Below are positions 8,282 to 17,283 of a stretch of DNA of 64,000 nucleotides, piece by piece. Origin of the DNA: Thermoactinomyces intermedius (GTDB lineage Bacteria > Bacillota > Bacilli > Thermoactinomycetales > Thermoactinomycetaceae). The notes under the pieces were generated by a model, which saw only the letters and a list, made by a program, of their open reading frames with translations, ran no database searches and was not told where the DNA came from. The stretch lies in assembly GCF_016055025.1 (NCBI RefSeq), contig NZ_JAECVW010000009.1. One strand, 5' to 3'. Both the position numbers and the translations under genes were made by a program. Every line of letters begins with the position of its first letter. Position 1 is the first letter of the stretch.

Positions 8282-11200
8282 ATGTTTGTCTTCCATGACC
8301 GGGGCAGAAGGTGGAGATTTTTAAAGCGGGCTTTCCTGATTTTAAGCCTTCTTTCCCTGGTCAGCCTGACCGTTTTCGGGATCAGCCTGTATGATCATCC
8401 GGTTGTCCCTCCGCTCTATTCAAACTCATGGGCGGATTCTTCCATTCAGCCGGCCGAACGGAAGCCCGGTCCTTCCGACAATGAATCGCCTTTGTTCCCA
8501 AGGGAGACCGGAGCTCAAGAAGCGAAAGATTTCACCACTTATGCCTATTACGTCCCTTGGGATTCCAAAGGTTGGTTTGATTTAAACACACTGGAGCACA
8601 TCAAAGACATCGACGTGCTGATTCCGGAGTGGTATTCGCTCACCCCCGATTTGACGCTGGACATCAAACGGGACGAGAATGTTGACAAGCTGGCTGAAAA
8701 ACATCATGTCAAAATCATTCCAAGACTGAATAATTTTGCCGGTCAAGAGTGGGACGGACCGGCTGTCCGGCGCCTGCTGGCCTCGCCGCAAAAGCGCGCC
8801 GCATTGATTGAAAATCTGCGCCAAGACGTGAAGAAACAAGGCTATGCCGGGATCAACATTTATTTTGAAAAGGTCCGGGCTGAAGACAAACGGCGGTTCA
8901 CCCAATTCATCAAAGAACTGTCTTTTGCCTTTCATCAGGACGGGCTCAAAGTGATCCACAGCGTCCCGATTCACGATCCTGCTTATGATCTCCTTGCGCT
9001 GTCCAAATATGCCGATTATCTGGACATCATTTTGCATGAAGAACATCATAAAGAAGGGTCTCCGGGGCCGGTTGCCTCCTTTGACTGGGTGAAACAATCC
9101 CTGGAGAATCTGCCGGTTCCTCCTTCCAAACGGATTATCAGTCTGGGGACTTACGGATACGACTGGACGGTTGGAAAGCAAACGCCGGCTGAATCCCTGA
9201 CATTCGACCAGGTCATGTTGCTGGCCCGACAACATGATTTGAAGATTGAATGGGACCGGGCAAGCAACAATCCCACCCTGCGTTACAAAAAAGGAAATGA
9301 AGAACACATTGTCTGGTTTTTGGATGCGCCGGCCTTTTCCAACCAATTGCGCCTGATCCGGCAATATGGCGCCGAGGGGATTGCCTTTTGGCGGCTGGGT
9401 TCGGAAGACCAAGCGATTTGGCCGTTGATTAACCGGGATCCCGATGCCTTGGCCGCTATCAAGCAAATCTCCAGCCCCATTCCCGAATACATCGGCAACG
9501 GGGAAATCTTGTCTGTCGCGGACAACGAAAAAAAAGGAACCCGTGACATCGCCATGCAAAACGGGAAATGGATCCAATCCGTCGACTACCGTCACCCGTC
9601 TTCCCCGCTTCTGATTCAGCGGTTTGGCTCGGTGGACGGGAAGAAAATCGCACTCACGTTTGATGACGGTCCCGACGGCACCTATACCGGGAAAATTCTG
9701 GACATTTTAAAAGAGCACAATGTCAAAGCTTCTTTTTACATTACCGGCAGAAATGCCGTGTTACACCCGGATCTGGTGGAACGGTTGTATGAGGAAGGGC
9801 ACGAAGTCGGCAACCATACGTACTTTCACCCTCATTTGGGACAAGTCCATCCGTTGCGCGTGCAGTTGGAGTTGCATGCAACCCAACGGTTGTTCCAAGC
9901 CTTTACCGACCACACCATGACCACGTTCCGCCCTCCCTATCAAGTGGAGTCGGAACCGCAAACCTTGGATGAAATCCGGGCCATGGTGCGGGGAAGCGGA
10001 TACGGATATACGATGATCAGCAAAAACATCGAAACGTTCGACTGGCAAAATCCACCCAGCGAACAAATCCAAAAACGTGTGTTAGCCCAATTGAATCTGG
10101 GACATATCGCGCTCATGCACGATGCCGGCGGGGACCGCTCGGCAACGGTCCGTGCGTTGCCCGGCTTGATTGAAACCCTGAAAAAAGAAGGGTACCAATT
10201 TGTCACCGTCAGCGAGTTGACCGGAAAAACGCGGGAGGAAGCCATGCCTTCCATCCAGCCGGAAGAAAAAATTTATATGCCGTTTGTCAAAGCCGTGTAT
10301 ACCGTATGGGGCTTGTTTCAACACAGCTTCACCTTTCTCATCTATGCGGGCATCGGCATCGGGTTTGTCCGGGTCGCCTTTTTGATGTATTTCTCCTTCC
10401 GGCAGCGGATCAAATTCAAAAGGCGGGTCAAATGGCTGAACCGGGGAGCAGAACTGGTCGATTTCCATCCGATGGTCAGTGTGGTGATCGCTGCTTACAA
10501 CGAGGAAAAAGTGATTAACAAAACGATTCATTCGGTCCTGAAAAGCCGTTACGACCAGTTGGAAGTGATCATCGTCAATGACGGATCCACCGACCGGACC
10601 GAAGCGGTGATCAAACAAGAGTTTTATCATGATCCCAGAGTGCGGGTGATCACCCAGCCCAACAGCGGAAAAACAACGGCCATCAACCGGGGATACCGTT
10701 TGGCCAAAGGGGAAATCATTGTGTCGATTGATGCCGACACCCTGATTGCAGAAGACACCATCCCGCTTTTGGTCCGGCACTTCCAGGACGAAAAGGTGGC
10801 GGCGGTTTCCGGGAACGTCAAAGTGGGAAACGTCCGGAACCTGATCACGCTGTGGCAACATGTGGAATATATCACAGGATTTAATTTGGAACGGCGGGCT
10901 TTTGACGATTTGAACTGCATTCCGGTCGTTCCGGGAGCCATCGGTGCCTGGCGCAAAAAAGCCGTTGAAGAAGTCGGTTATTTCAAGCATGACACCTTGG
11001 CGGAAGACACCGACATCACCATCACCCTGTTGCGCCACGGCTACAAAGTGGAGTTCGAAGTGCGCGCGCTGGCTTACACCGAAGCGCCTGAAGACTTAAA
11101 AAGCCTCATCAAACAGCGGACCCGCTGGATTTACGGAACGTTGCAATGTTTGTGGAAACACCGGGGCGCTCTTTTCTCCAGAGAGCAAAAAGCACTGGGA

Positions 11201-11563
11201 TTTGTTTCCCTCCCCAATATGTGGATCTTTCAATACGGGGTGCAAACTTTCTCACTCTTTGTCGACTTGCTCTGCCTGATGAGTTTGTTTACGGAACACG
11301 CTGTCACCACCATGATGTTTTATGCCGGATTTTTGCTGTTTGACCTTTTGGCGGCTTATTTCGCCTTCCAATTGGAAAAGGAAAGCCCCAAACCGTTGAA
11401 ATGGCTGTTTATCCAGCGGTTTGTGTACCGGCAACTCATGTCTTACGTCGTTCTCCGTTCGTTCTACTATGCATTAAAAGGCGTCTCGGTCGGTTGGAAC
11501 AAACTGAACCGGAACGGAAATGTGCAGCTGGAAATAAAAGAACCCGTCAAACGAACCGGATGA
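8282..11563 (+). CDS. Trimodular GH18-like / polysaccharide deacetylase / family 2 glycosyltransferase membrane protein
   Basis: The 1093-residue protein combines three modules. A membrane anchor at residues 15-35 precedes a GH18-like domain (about 85-400), where the DGxDxDxE loop reads YAGINIYFE and keeps the terminal Glu. A NodB deacetylase domain (about 455-660) shows TFDDGP, HTYFHPH and RPPY. A membrane segment near 690 leads into a processive GT2 domain (about 725-950) with NDGSTD, DAD, AEDTD and QRTRW, then C-terminal membrane helices. The GT2 part is like PgaC/hyaluronan synthase. It probably makes, deacetylates and remodels a beta-linked amino-sugar polymer at the cell surface. The ATG at 8282 is set by domain logic; its ribosome-binding site is weak, suggesting coupling to the broken gene upstream. 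Confidence 0.8.
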   Translation: MFVFHDRGRRWRFLKRAFLILSLLSLVSLTVFGISLYDHPVVPPLYSNSWADSSIQPAERKPGPSDNESPLFPRETGAQEAKDFTTYAYYVPWDSKGWFDLNTLEHIKDIDVLIPEWYSLTPDLTLDIKRDENVDKLAEKHHVKIIPRLNNFAGQEWDGPAVRRLLASPQKRAALIENLRQDVKKQGYAGINIYFEKVRAEDKRRFTQFIKELSFAFHQDGLKVIHSVPIHDPAYDLLALSKYADYLDIILHEEHHKEGSPGPVASFDWVKQSLENLPVPPSKRIISLGTYGYDWTVGKQTPAESLTFDQVMLLARQHDLKIEWDRASNNPTLRYKKGNEEHIVWFLDAPAFSNQLRLIRQYGAEGIAFWRLGSEDQAIWPLINRDPDALAAIKQISSPIPEYIGNGEILSVADNEKKGTRDIAMQNGKWIQSVDYRHPSSPLLIQRFGSVDGKKIALTFDDGPDGTYTGKILDILKEHNVKASFYITGRNAVLHPDLVERLYEEGHEVGNHTYFHPHLGQVHPLRVQLELHATQRLFQAFTDHTMTTFRPPYQVESEPQTLDEIRAMVRGSGYGYTMISKNIETFDWQNPPSEQIQKRVLAQLNLGHIALMHDAGGDRSATVRALPGLIETLKKEGYQFVTVSELTGKTREEAMPSIQPEEKIYMPFVKAVYTVWGLFQHSFTFLIYAGIGIGFVRVAFLMYFSFRQRIKFKRRVKWLNRGAELVDFHPMVSVVIAAYNEEKVINKTIHSVLKSRYDQLEVIIVNDGSTDRTEAVIKQEFYHDPRVRVITQPNSGKTTAINRGYRLAKGEIIVSIDADTLIAEDTIPLLVRHFQDEKVAAVSGNVKVGNVRNLITLWQHVEYITGFNLERRAFDDLNCIPVVPGAIGAWRKKAVEEVGYFKHDTLAEDTDITITLLRHGYKVEFEVRALAYTEAPEDLKSLIKQRTRWIYGTLQCLWKHRGALFSREQKALGFVSLPNMWIFQYGVQTFSLFVDLLCLMSLFTEHAVTTMMFYAGFLLFDLLAAYFAFQLEKESPKPLKWLFIQRFVYRQLMSYVVLRSFYYALKGVSVGWNKLNRNGNVQLEIKEPVKRTG

Positions 11564-11572
11564 TGATCAAGC

Positions 11573-11611
11573 AAAAACTCTCCTGGTCACTTGGATCAGG
11601 AGAGTTTTTTG
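11573..11611. terminator. Bidirectional terminator between glycan synthase and sugar symporter genes
   Basis: AAAAACTCTCCTG and CAGGAGAGTTTTTT form a 12-base-pair stem with A and T tails on both sides, between convergent genes. Confidence 0.9.
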
Positions 11612-11643
11612 TTTCATTTCAACAATACAAAAACGGAGGCTTT

Positions 11644-13140
11644 TTATATGGTATCCGCTTTGCCCACCGGGCTTTGCTTTTCTTTTTTCCACAATGCTTC
11701 CATCTGCTCCAGTGTTTTTCCTTTGGTTTCCGGAACCATCCTCCAGATAAAGAGCGCGGACAGTACGCTCATGGTTCCGTAAAAACCATACGTGAATGCA
11801 CCACTGAATTCCATCATGGCCGGATAAGTCGAAGAAATGAAGAAATTGGCCAGCCATTGGGCGGCAACCGCCACCGCCATGGCCTGCCCCCGGATTTTGT
11901 TGGGGAAAATTTCGGATAACATCACCCAGCAAACCGGTCCCCAAGACATCATAAACGACGCGGTGTAAAACACCATGAAAAACAAGGCCCAGATGCCAAA
12001 CCATTGGAGTGATGCAAACGCCGCCATTCCGAACATGCCGGCGGCCATTCCGATTGAACCGGTGATCAATAAAGGCTTTCTTCCCCATTTGTCCACCGTT
12101 TGAATGGCAACAATGGTGAAAATGACATTGACGGCCCCCATGACCACGGTTTGGACCATGGATGCATTTTGGCCGGCGCCCATGCTTTCAAAAATGCGCG
12201 GGGCATAATAGAGCGCCACATTAATTCCGACAAATTGCTGGAAAACCGAAAGCAAAATCCCCACGGCAACGACAAGCTTTCCGTAAGAAAACAGCCGGCC
12301 GGCTTTCACTTTTTGCCGCAAAGACGCCTCGATTTCCGCCAAAATTTCCCGCGCCCGGTCTTTGGAGCCATAGATTTTCTTTAAGATGTCAAACGCTTGG
12401 TCCCTGCGGCTTTTGGAAGCCAGGAATCTCGGGGTTTCGGGAACGAAAAACAATAAAACCAAAAACAGGGTGGCCGGAACCAGTTCAGATGCCATCATGT
12501 ACCTCCAACCCCGGTCGACAATCCACTCCATCGAATGGCCGCTGGCAATCATCCAGTTCACAATGTATACCACCAATTGCCCGAAAATAATGGCAAATTG
12601 GTAGTAAGAAACAAGCCTTCCCCGGACGGATGCAGGGGCGATTTCCCCGATATACGTCGGTGAAGCGGCGGATGCGATTCCGACTCCGACCCCGCCAAGA
12701 ATCCGGTAGAAGTTAAACATCCACAGCAATCCCATCGTGGGCTCCCCCGCTTGGAAAAACAAGAACTCCGGCCAGGCCGAACCCAAGGCTGACAAGATAA
12801 ATAAAACAGCCGATACCAACAATGCATTTTTGCGGCCGATGGAATTGGAAATCCATCCGGAAATCATGGCGCCAAGGATGCAACCGATCAATGCGGAAGA
12901 CACGGTCAGCCCGTGAGCGAGTGAACCAAGCCCGAGACTTTGGATCATGTACACTTCAATGGCTTGCTCCGCCCCGGAGATGACGGCCGTGTCATAGCCG
13001 AACAAAAGCCCTCCCAACGCCGCAGTCAAAGTGAGTGATAAAATATAAAAACGATGCGTGCCATCCTTCATCCGTTTTGAGGGACAAGCCCCCTTTTCGG
13101 GGGCAGGTCCTCCGCCTCCTCTCTGTGTCAAGGCATTCAC
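11644..13140 (-). CDS. MFS sugar/proton symporter, probable xylose or arabinose transporter
   Basis: The 498-residue, 12-helix protein is of the sugar porter family (XylE/AraE/GLUT-like). It carries the family signatures: GYDTAVISG in helix 1, GRKNALL in loop 2-3, PTYIGEIAPASVRGRLVS after helix 4, QQFVGIN in helix 7 and PETKGKTLEQME at the C-terminus. It lies 18 bases downstream of xylA on the same strand, so D-xylose is the likely substrate. The GTG start at 13140 is preceded by AGGAGG at nine bases. The first 25 residues are Gly/Pro-rich and poorly conserved in style; an internal ATG (MKDGTHRFY, 13071) has no good ribosome-binding site. Confidence 0.85.
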   Translation of the reverse strand: MNALTQRGGGGPAPEKGACPSKRMKDGTHRFYILSLTLTAALGGLLFGYDTAVISGAEQAIEVYMIQSLGLGSLAHGLTVSSALIGCILGAMISGWISNSIGRKNALLVSAVLFILSALGSAWPEFLFFQAGEPTMGLLWMFNFYRILGGVGVGIASAASPTYIGEIAPASVRGRLVSYYQFAIIFGQLVVYIVNWMIASGHSMEWIVDRGWRYMMASELVPATLFLVLLFFVPETPRFLASKSRRDQAFDILKKIYGSKDRAREILAEIEASLRQKVKAGRLFSYGKLVVAVGILLSVFQQFVGINVALYYAPRIFESMGAGQNASMVQTVVMGAVNVIFTIVAIQTVDKWGRKPLLITGSIGMAAGMFGMAAFASLQWFGIWALFFMVFYTASFMMSWGPVCWVMLSEIFPNKIRGQAMAVAVAAQWLANFFISSTYPAMMEFSGAFTYGFYGTMSVLSALFIWRMVPETKGKTLEQMEALWKKEKQSPVGKADTI

Positions 13141-13158
13141 CGGAAGAAACCTCCTGAT

Positions 13159-14484
13159 TTACTTCCTGGCCACAACATTTAACAAGTATTGGTTGATGGT
13201 GGCTTTGATCTGTTCCAACCTCCCGGATTCATTGCGGATTTCGCTTAAGCCCAGAGCATATTCTTCCAACTTGTGAAAATCCGTTTTCCCTTCGACAATC
13301 GCTTTTCCGATTCCATCCCGATAACTTTCGTACCGTTTTTCGATCCATCCATCCAGCACTTGATCCTCGATCAATTTTTGTGCCACTTTGAGCCCCACGG
13401 CAAAGCTGTCCATTCCGACAATATGGGCCAGGAATAAATCATCCGGTTCAAAGGAACCGCGGCGCACTTTGGCGTCAAAGTTCAATCCGCCCGGCTTCAA
13501 GCCGCCGTTTTTCAGAATTTCATACATGGCCAGCGTGGTGGCATACAAATCGGACGGAAATTCATCGGTATCCCAACCCAACAGAGGATGACCCTGATTG
13601 GCATCCACAGACCCCAGCAAGCCGTGAATCCGTGCATAGCGCAGTTCATGTTCAAAAGTGTGGCCGGCAAGGGTGGCATGGTTGGCTTCAATATTTAATT
13701 TGAAATCATCTTGAAGGTCATAATGTTGCAAAAACGCATAACAGCTGGCTGCATCAAAATCGTACTGGTGCGTGGTCGGCTCTTTGGGTTTCGGTTCCAG
13801 CAACAACTGCCCTTCAAAGCCGATTTCTTTGGCATAATCCACCGCCATGCGGAAGAAACGGGCCAAATTGTCCAATTCCAGCTTCATGTCGGTATTCAAA
13901 AGCGTTTCATATCCTTCGCGCCCGCCCCAAAACACATAATTTTCCGCTTCCAGCTCTTTGGCAATTTCCAATCCTTTTTTCACTTTGGCCGCTGCATAGG
14001 CAAACACATCCGCCTGGTTGGAAGAGGCCGCCCCGTGCACAAAACGCGGATGCGTAAAGTTGTTGACGGTGTTCCACAGCAATTTGACCTTGCTGTCTTT
14101 CATGTAATCCTTGATCATTGACACAATGATATCCAGGTTTTGGTTGGTCTCTCTTAAATTGCTTCCTTCCGGCGCAATGTCCACATCGTGGAAACAAAAA
14201 TAACGGACCCCCAGTTTTTCAAAAAATTCGAAGGCTGCTTCCACCCGCGCCTTGGCCAGATCCAACCCCTGATACCGGTCCCACGGCCTGAGTGCCGTTC
14301 CGCTTCCAAACGGATCGGATAAATCTTCGGTAAAGGTATGCCAATAAGCCACACTGAACCGCAAGATCTCTTCCATGGTTTGGCTGCCGACTTTTTCCTC
14401 CGGATTGTAGTGCTTAAAAGCAAATGGATTGGATGATTCCGGACCTTCATACCGGATTTTTTTGATATTGGGGAAACTGCTCAT
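13159..14484 (-). CDS. xylA: Xylose isomerase
   Basis: The 441-residue class II xylose isomerase converts D-xylose to D-xylulose in the cytoplasm. It shows the family hallmarks FCFHDVDIAPEG (catalytic His/Asp region), VFWGGREGYETLLNTD, the metal-binding LLEPKPKEPTTHQYDFD and IEANHATLAGHTFEHEL. The start ATG at 14484 follows AAAGGAGAAGAGGCAG. It is the first gene of a two-gene unit with the sugar symporter. No xylulokinase gene or xylR gene is present in the window, so later steps must be encoded elsewhere. Confidence 0.95.
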   Translation of the reverse strand: MSSFPNIKKIRYEGPESSNPFAFKHYNPEEKVGSQTMEEILRFSVAYWHTFTEDLSDPFGSGTALRPWDRYQGLDLAKARVEAAFEFFEKLGVRYFCFHDVDIAPEGSNLRETNQNLDIIVSMIKDYMKDSKVKLLWNTVNNFTHPRFVHGAASSNQADVFAYAAAKVKKGLEIAKELEAENYVFWGGREGYETLLNTDMKLELDNLARFFRMAVDYAKEIGFEGQLLLEPKPKEPTTHQYDFDAASCYAFLQHYDLQDDFKLNIEANHATLAGHTFEHELRYARIHGLLGSVDANQGHPLLGWDTDEFPSDLYATTLAMYEILKNGGLKPGGLNFDAKVRRGSFEPDDLFLAHIVGMDSFAVGLKVAQKLIEDQVLDGWIEKRYESYRDGIGKAIVEGKTDFHKLEEYALGLSEIRNESGRLEQIKATINQYLLNVVARK

Positions 14485-14525
14485 CTGCCTCTTCTCCTTT
14501 CATGATTCGACGATGGAAAAAACCA

Positions 14526-14577
14526 AACTTTGTTTATTATTTAAATTAAGTTAACCGCAAAATGAAAACGTTGTCAA
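14526..14577 (-). promoter_or_regulatory. xylA promoter with cre-like site and possible XylR operator
   Basis: On the minus strand TTGACA (14577-14572), a 17-base spacer and TTAACT (14554-14549) form a SigA promoter. A near-consensus catabolite-responsive element (TGACAACGTTTTCA, one mismatch, 14576-14563) overlaps the -35. Downstream, AACTT and AAGTT arms 17 bases apart (14526-14552) could be a XylR-type operator overlapping the -10. Carbon catabolite and xylose control are inferred from these sites. Confidence 0.6.
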
Positions 14578-14674
14578 TATAAAATGCTTATTCAAACAAA
14601 GATATTTCGTTGTATCCATCAGATTATTTTCATCGACTTTATTCACCCTTTAAACTATTTATATCAAAAAACGA

Positions 14675-14716
14675 ATAAAAAAGAGGCCTCCATTCATGGA
14701 ATGGAGGCCTCTTTTT
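14675..14716 (-). terminator. Intrinsic terminator after groEL
   Basis: A 15-base-pair perfect stem (AAGAGGCCTCCATTC / GAATGGAGGCCTCTT) with T-rich tail follows the groEL stop. It can also stop transcripts from the other strand. Confidence 0.9.
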
Positions 14717-14742
14717 CAGATCAACGGGCTTTCAGGGCTTGA

Positions 14743-16383
14743 TTACATCATGCCGCCCATTCCGCCCATTCCTCCCATATCCGGAGAACCGCTGTCTTTT
14801 TGTTCTTCCGGTTTGTCAGCCACAACGGCTTCCGTGGTGAGGAACATGGCAGCAACGGATGCTGCATTTTGCAGTGCGGAACGGGTTACTTTCGCCGGGT
14901 CCACAACACCAGCTTGGATCATGTCAACCCATTCGCCGGTTGCAGCGTTGAATCCGACTCCGGCTTCTTCTTTTTTCAGACGTTCCACGATGACGGAACC
15001 TTCCAATCCGGCGTTGAAAGCGATTTGACGTACCGGCTCTTCCAGTGCACGTTTGATGATGGAAACACCGGTTTTTTCGTCGCCGATCGGCAAGGAGCTT
15101 TCCAGATCTCCCACAACATTGATCACATTGACCAGCGCGGTTCCCCCACCGGCAACGATTCCTTCTTCCACAGCGGCACGGGTGGAGTTGAGCGCGTCTT
15201 CAATGCGCAATTTTTTCTCTTTGAGTTCGGTTTCGGTTGCGGCACCGACTTTGATGACGGCCACACCGCCAGCCAGTTTGGCCAGACGTTCTTGCAGTTT
15301 TTCTTTGTCAAACTCGGAAGTGGTTTCTTCGAGTTGTTGACGGATTTGGTTGACACGGGATTGGATGGCACTGGGTTCACCGTAACCGTCAACGATGATG
15401 GTGTCGTCTTTGTTGACGCGTACTTGGCGGGCACGGCCGAGCACTTCGAGTCCGACGGATTTCAGGTCGAGACCCAATTCTTCGGAGATGCGTTGTCCAC
15501 CGGTCAAGATGGCAATGTCATCGAGCATTGCTTTGCGGCGGTCACCGAATCCGGGTGCTTTCACAGCCACAGCGGTGAACGTTCCGCGCAATTTGTTCAC
15601 AACGAGGGTGGCCAATGCTTCCCCTTCCATGTCTTCAGCAATGATCAACAATTGTTTGCCTTGTTGTACCACTTTTTCCAAGATCGGCAGGATTTCTTGG
15701 ATGCTGCTGATTTTTTTGTCGGTGATAAGAATGTACGGCTCATCCAAAACAGCTTCCATTTTGTCGGTGTCGGTTACCATGTAAGGAGAAATGTAACCGC
15801 GGTCGAATTGCATCCCTTCCACCACTTCGAGTTCGGTGGCGAATCCTTTGGATTCTTCCACGGTGATGACACCGTCTTTGCCCACTTTTTCCATGGCTTC
15901 GGCAATCAATTTACCGATTTCCTCATCGTTTGCAGAAATGGCTGCGACTTGGGCAATGGAGTCTTTTCCTTCGATCGGTTTTGCGATTTCATGAATTTGT
16001 TCAACAGCTTTTTTAACCGCTTTTTCGATTCCTTTGCGGAGAATCATCGGGTTTGCACCGGCAGCCACGTTTTTCAATCCTTCACGGATGATGGCTTGTG
16101 CCAAAACAGTAGCTGTGGTGGTACCGTCTCCGGCAACGTCGTTGGTTTTGGTTGCTACTTCTTTTACCAACTGTGCACCCATGTTTTCAAAAGGATCTTC
16201 CAATTCGATTTCTTTTGCAATGGTTACACCGTCATTGGTAATCAAAGGAGAACCGAATTTTCTTTCCAATACCACGTTACGGCCTTTCGGTCCGAGGGTT
16301 ACTTTTACCGCATTCGCCAGTGCGTCCACTCCGCGCAGCATTGCACGACGGGCTTCTTCGCTGAATTGAATTTCTTTTGCCAT
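14743..16383 (-). CDS. groEL: Chaperonin GroEL (Hsp60)
   Basis: The 546-residue protein is a full-length group I chaperonin that folds cytosolic proteins in an ATP-driven double ring capped by GroES. It shows the N-terminal KEIQFSEEARRAMLRGVD, the ATP site VTLGPKGRN and DGTTTATVLA (containing the catalytic Asp), the apical AVKAPGFGDRRKAMLDDIA segment and the C-terminal Gly-Gly-Met repeats. The gene lies 54 bases after groES in the CIRCE-controlled operon. The large reading frame on the opposite strand is a codon-bias shadow. Confidence 0.98.
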   Translation of the reverse strand: MAKEIQFSEEARRAMLRGVDALANAVKVTLGPKGRNVVLERKFGSPLITNDGVTIAKEIELEDPFENMGAQLVKEVATKTNDVAGDGTTTATVLAQAIIREGLKNVAAGANPMILRKGIEKAVKKAVEQIHEIAKPIEGKDSIAQVAAISANDEEIGKLIAEAMEKVGKDGVITVEESKGFATELEVVEGMQFDRGYISPYMVTDTDKMEAVLDEPYILITDKKISSIQEILPILEKVVQQGKQLLIIAEDMEGEALATLVVNKLRGTFTAVAVKAPGFGDRRKAMLDDIAILTGGQRISEELGLDLKSVGLEVLGRARQVRVNKDDTIIVDGYGEPSAIQSRVNQIRQQLEETTSEFDKEKLQERLAKLAGGVAVIKVGAATETELKEKKLRIEDALNSTRAAVEEGIVAGGGTALVNVINVVGDLESSLPIGDEKTGVSIIKRALEEPVRQIAFNAGLEGSVIVERLKKEEAGVGFNAATGEWVDMIQAGVVDPAKVTRSALQNAASVAAMFLTTEAVVADKPEEQKDSGSPDMGGMGGMGGMM

Positions 16384-16437
16384 GACTCACCGTCCCCTTT
16401 CCATATGTAAGTGAAATTTATATCTCAATGACTGTAA

Positions 16438-16722
16438 TCAGTCAACAATTGCGAGGATATCACTTTCACGCAAGATGAGGTATTCTTTGTCGCCGTATTT
16501 TACTTCGGTTCCGGCATATTTGGAAAAGATCACATGGTCTCCTTCTTTGACTTCCAATGCGATCCGGTTTCCATTGTCATCCAGGCGGCCGCTTCCAACC
16601 GCAACAATGCGTCCTTCTTGCGGTTTTTCTTTGGCGGTGTCCGGCAAAACGATGCCGCTGGCTGTTTTTTCTTCTTTTTCTACTGCTTCCAAGACAACAC
16701 GATCACCTAAAGGTTTGATCAT
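16438..16722 (-). CDS. groES: Co-chaperonin GroES (Hsp10)
   Basis: The 94-residue co-chaperonin caps the GroEL ring. It begins MIKPLGDRVVLEAVEKEEKT, has the mobile loop KTASGIVLPDTAKEKPQ and ends with YLILRESDILAIVD. AAAGGAGGG precedes the ATG at 16722. It is the first gene of the groESL operon and is preceded by a perfect CIRCE element. Confidence 0.98.
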   Translation of the reverse strand: MIKPLGDRVVLEAVEKEEKTASGIVLPDTAKEKPQEGRIVAVGSGRLDDNGNRIALEVKEGDHVIFSKYAGTEVKYGDKEYLILRESDILAIVD

Positions 16723-16765
16723 TTGCGAAACCCTCCTTTGTTAGGTGGATGAATTTGTCATATTG

Positions 16766-16792
16766 TTAGCACTCATCAAAGCCGAGTGCTAA
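16766..16792 (-). promoter_or_regulatory. CIRCE operator (HrcA binding site)
   Basis: TTAGCACTC-N9-GAGTGCTAA matches the CIRCE consensus without a mismatch. It lies between the promoter and groES, so HrcA should repress groESL until heat or misfolding stress. Confidence 0.97.
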
Positions 16793-16804
16793 CATCCATT
16801 AAAT

Positions 16805-16833
16805 ATAATATTCCTCTCATCTTCATTTTTCAA
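16805..16833 (-). promoter_or_regulatory. SigA promoter of groESL
   Basis: TTGAAA, a 17-base spacer and TATTAT on the minus strand, ending 13 bases before CIRCE. Confidence 0.75.
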
Positions 16834-16872
16834 GTGGGGAGCCAAAAAAACTATCAAAAATCACGTTCCGGC

Positions 16873-16907
16873 AAAAAAGAAAGCGATTCCCAACCCGAAT
16901 CGCTTTC
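16873..16907 (-). terminator. Intrinsic terminator after the 77-residue membrane protein gene
   Basis: GAAAGCGATTC and GAATCGCTTTC pair around a short loop; on the minus strand a TTTTTT tract follows. It separates the small gene upstream from groESL. Confidence 0.8.
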
Positions 16908-16957
16908 CAAATCCCGGTCTTATGTTTTGTTTGCGAAATGCTCCATAAACAACCATC

Positions 16958-17191
16958 TCATATTGACTGGTTTAAATCAAGACGGATCTTAAAATCATCT
17001 TCCGGGCCTCCTGCTGACGAGTGGCCGGAAGAACCGCCGTCCTGGCGGGTTCCGCCTTTAAACAAAGGGAGCAACCGTTCTGCAAAAAATTTGGCGACAC
17101 GCTGCCTGACCGATGGTATGGCCAATAATGTTATCAAGACAAAAGCGAAAAAAAACACCTTTGGAAAATGGTCTTTCGAACATGGACTCAT
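16958..17191 (-). CDS. Small membrane protein of unknown function between tatC and groES
   Basis: The 77-residue product starts at an ATG (17191) with a strong GGAAGGAGG site. Residues 10-27 form one hydrophobic helix (KVFFFAFVLITLLAIP) after a short positively charged N-terminus. The tail is basic (QRVAKFFAERLLPLFKGG), then Gly/Ser-rich and acidic. A terminator precedes it (after tatC) and another follows, so it is a real separate unit. It occupies the position of ydiK in the B. subtilis rex-tat-ydiK-groES order, but I do not recognise the family. It lacks the TatA hallmark FGxPELL, so it is not a clear TatA. Confidence 0.6.
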   Translation of the reverse strand: MSPCSKDHFPKVFFFAFVLITLLAIPSVRQRVAKFFAERLLPLFKGGTRQDGGSSGHSSAGGPEDDFKIRLDLNQSI

Positions 17192-17247
17192 GCTACTCCT
17201 CCTTCCATCAAGAATTGTTCCCCAATCCATATGAACCTATGTAACGC

Positions 17248-17277
17248 AAAAACTCCCGGCAGAAACCGGGAGTTTTT
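17248..17277 (-). terminator. Intrinsic terminator after tatC
   Basis: AAAACTCCCGG and CCGGGAGTTTTT flank a six-base loop, six bases after the tatC stop codon on the minus strand. Confidence 0.85.
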
Positions 17278-17283
17278 CGCCAA

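Noticed and set aside
14800..16410. A 536-codon open frame on the plus strand opposite groEL
   Set aside because: It is a shadow of the strongly biased groEL codons; its product is Phe/Cys/Gly-rich without domains, and it lacks a ribosome-binding site.
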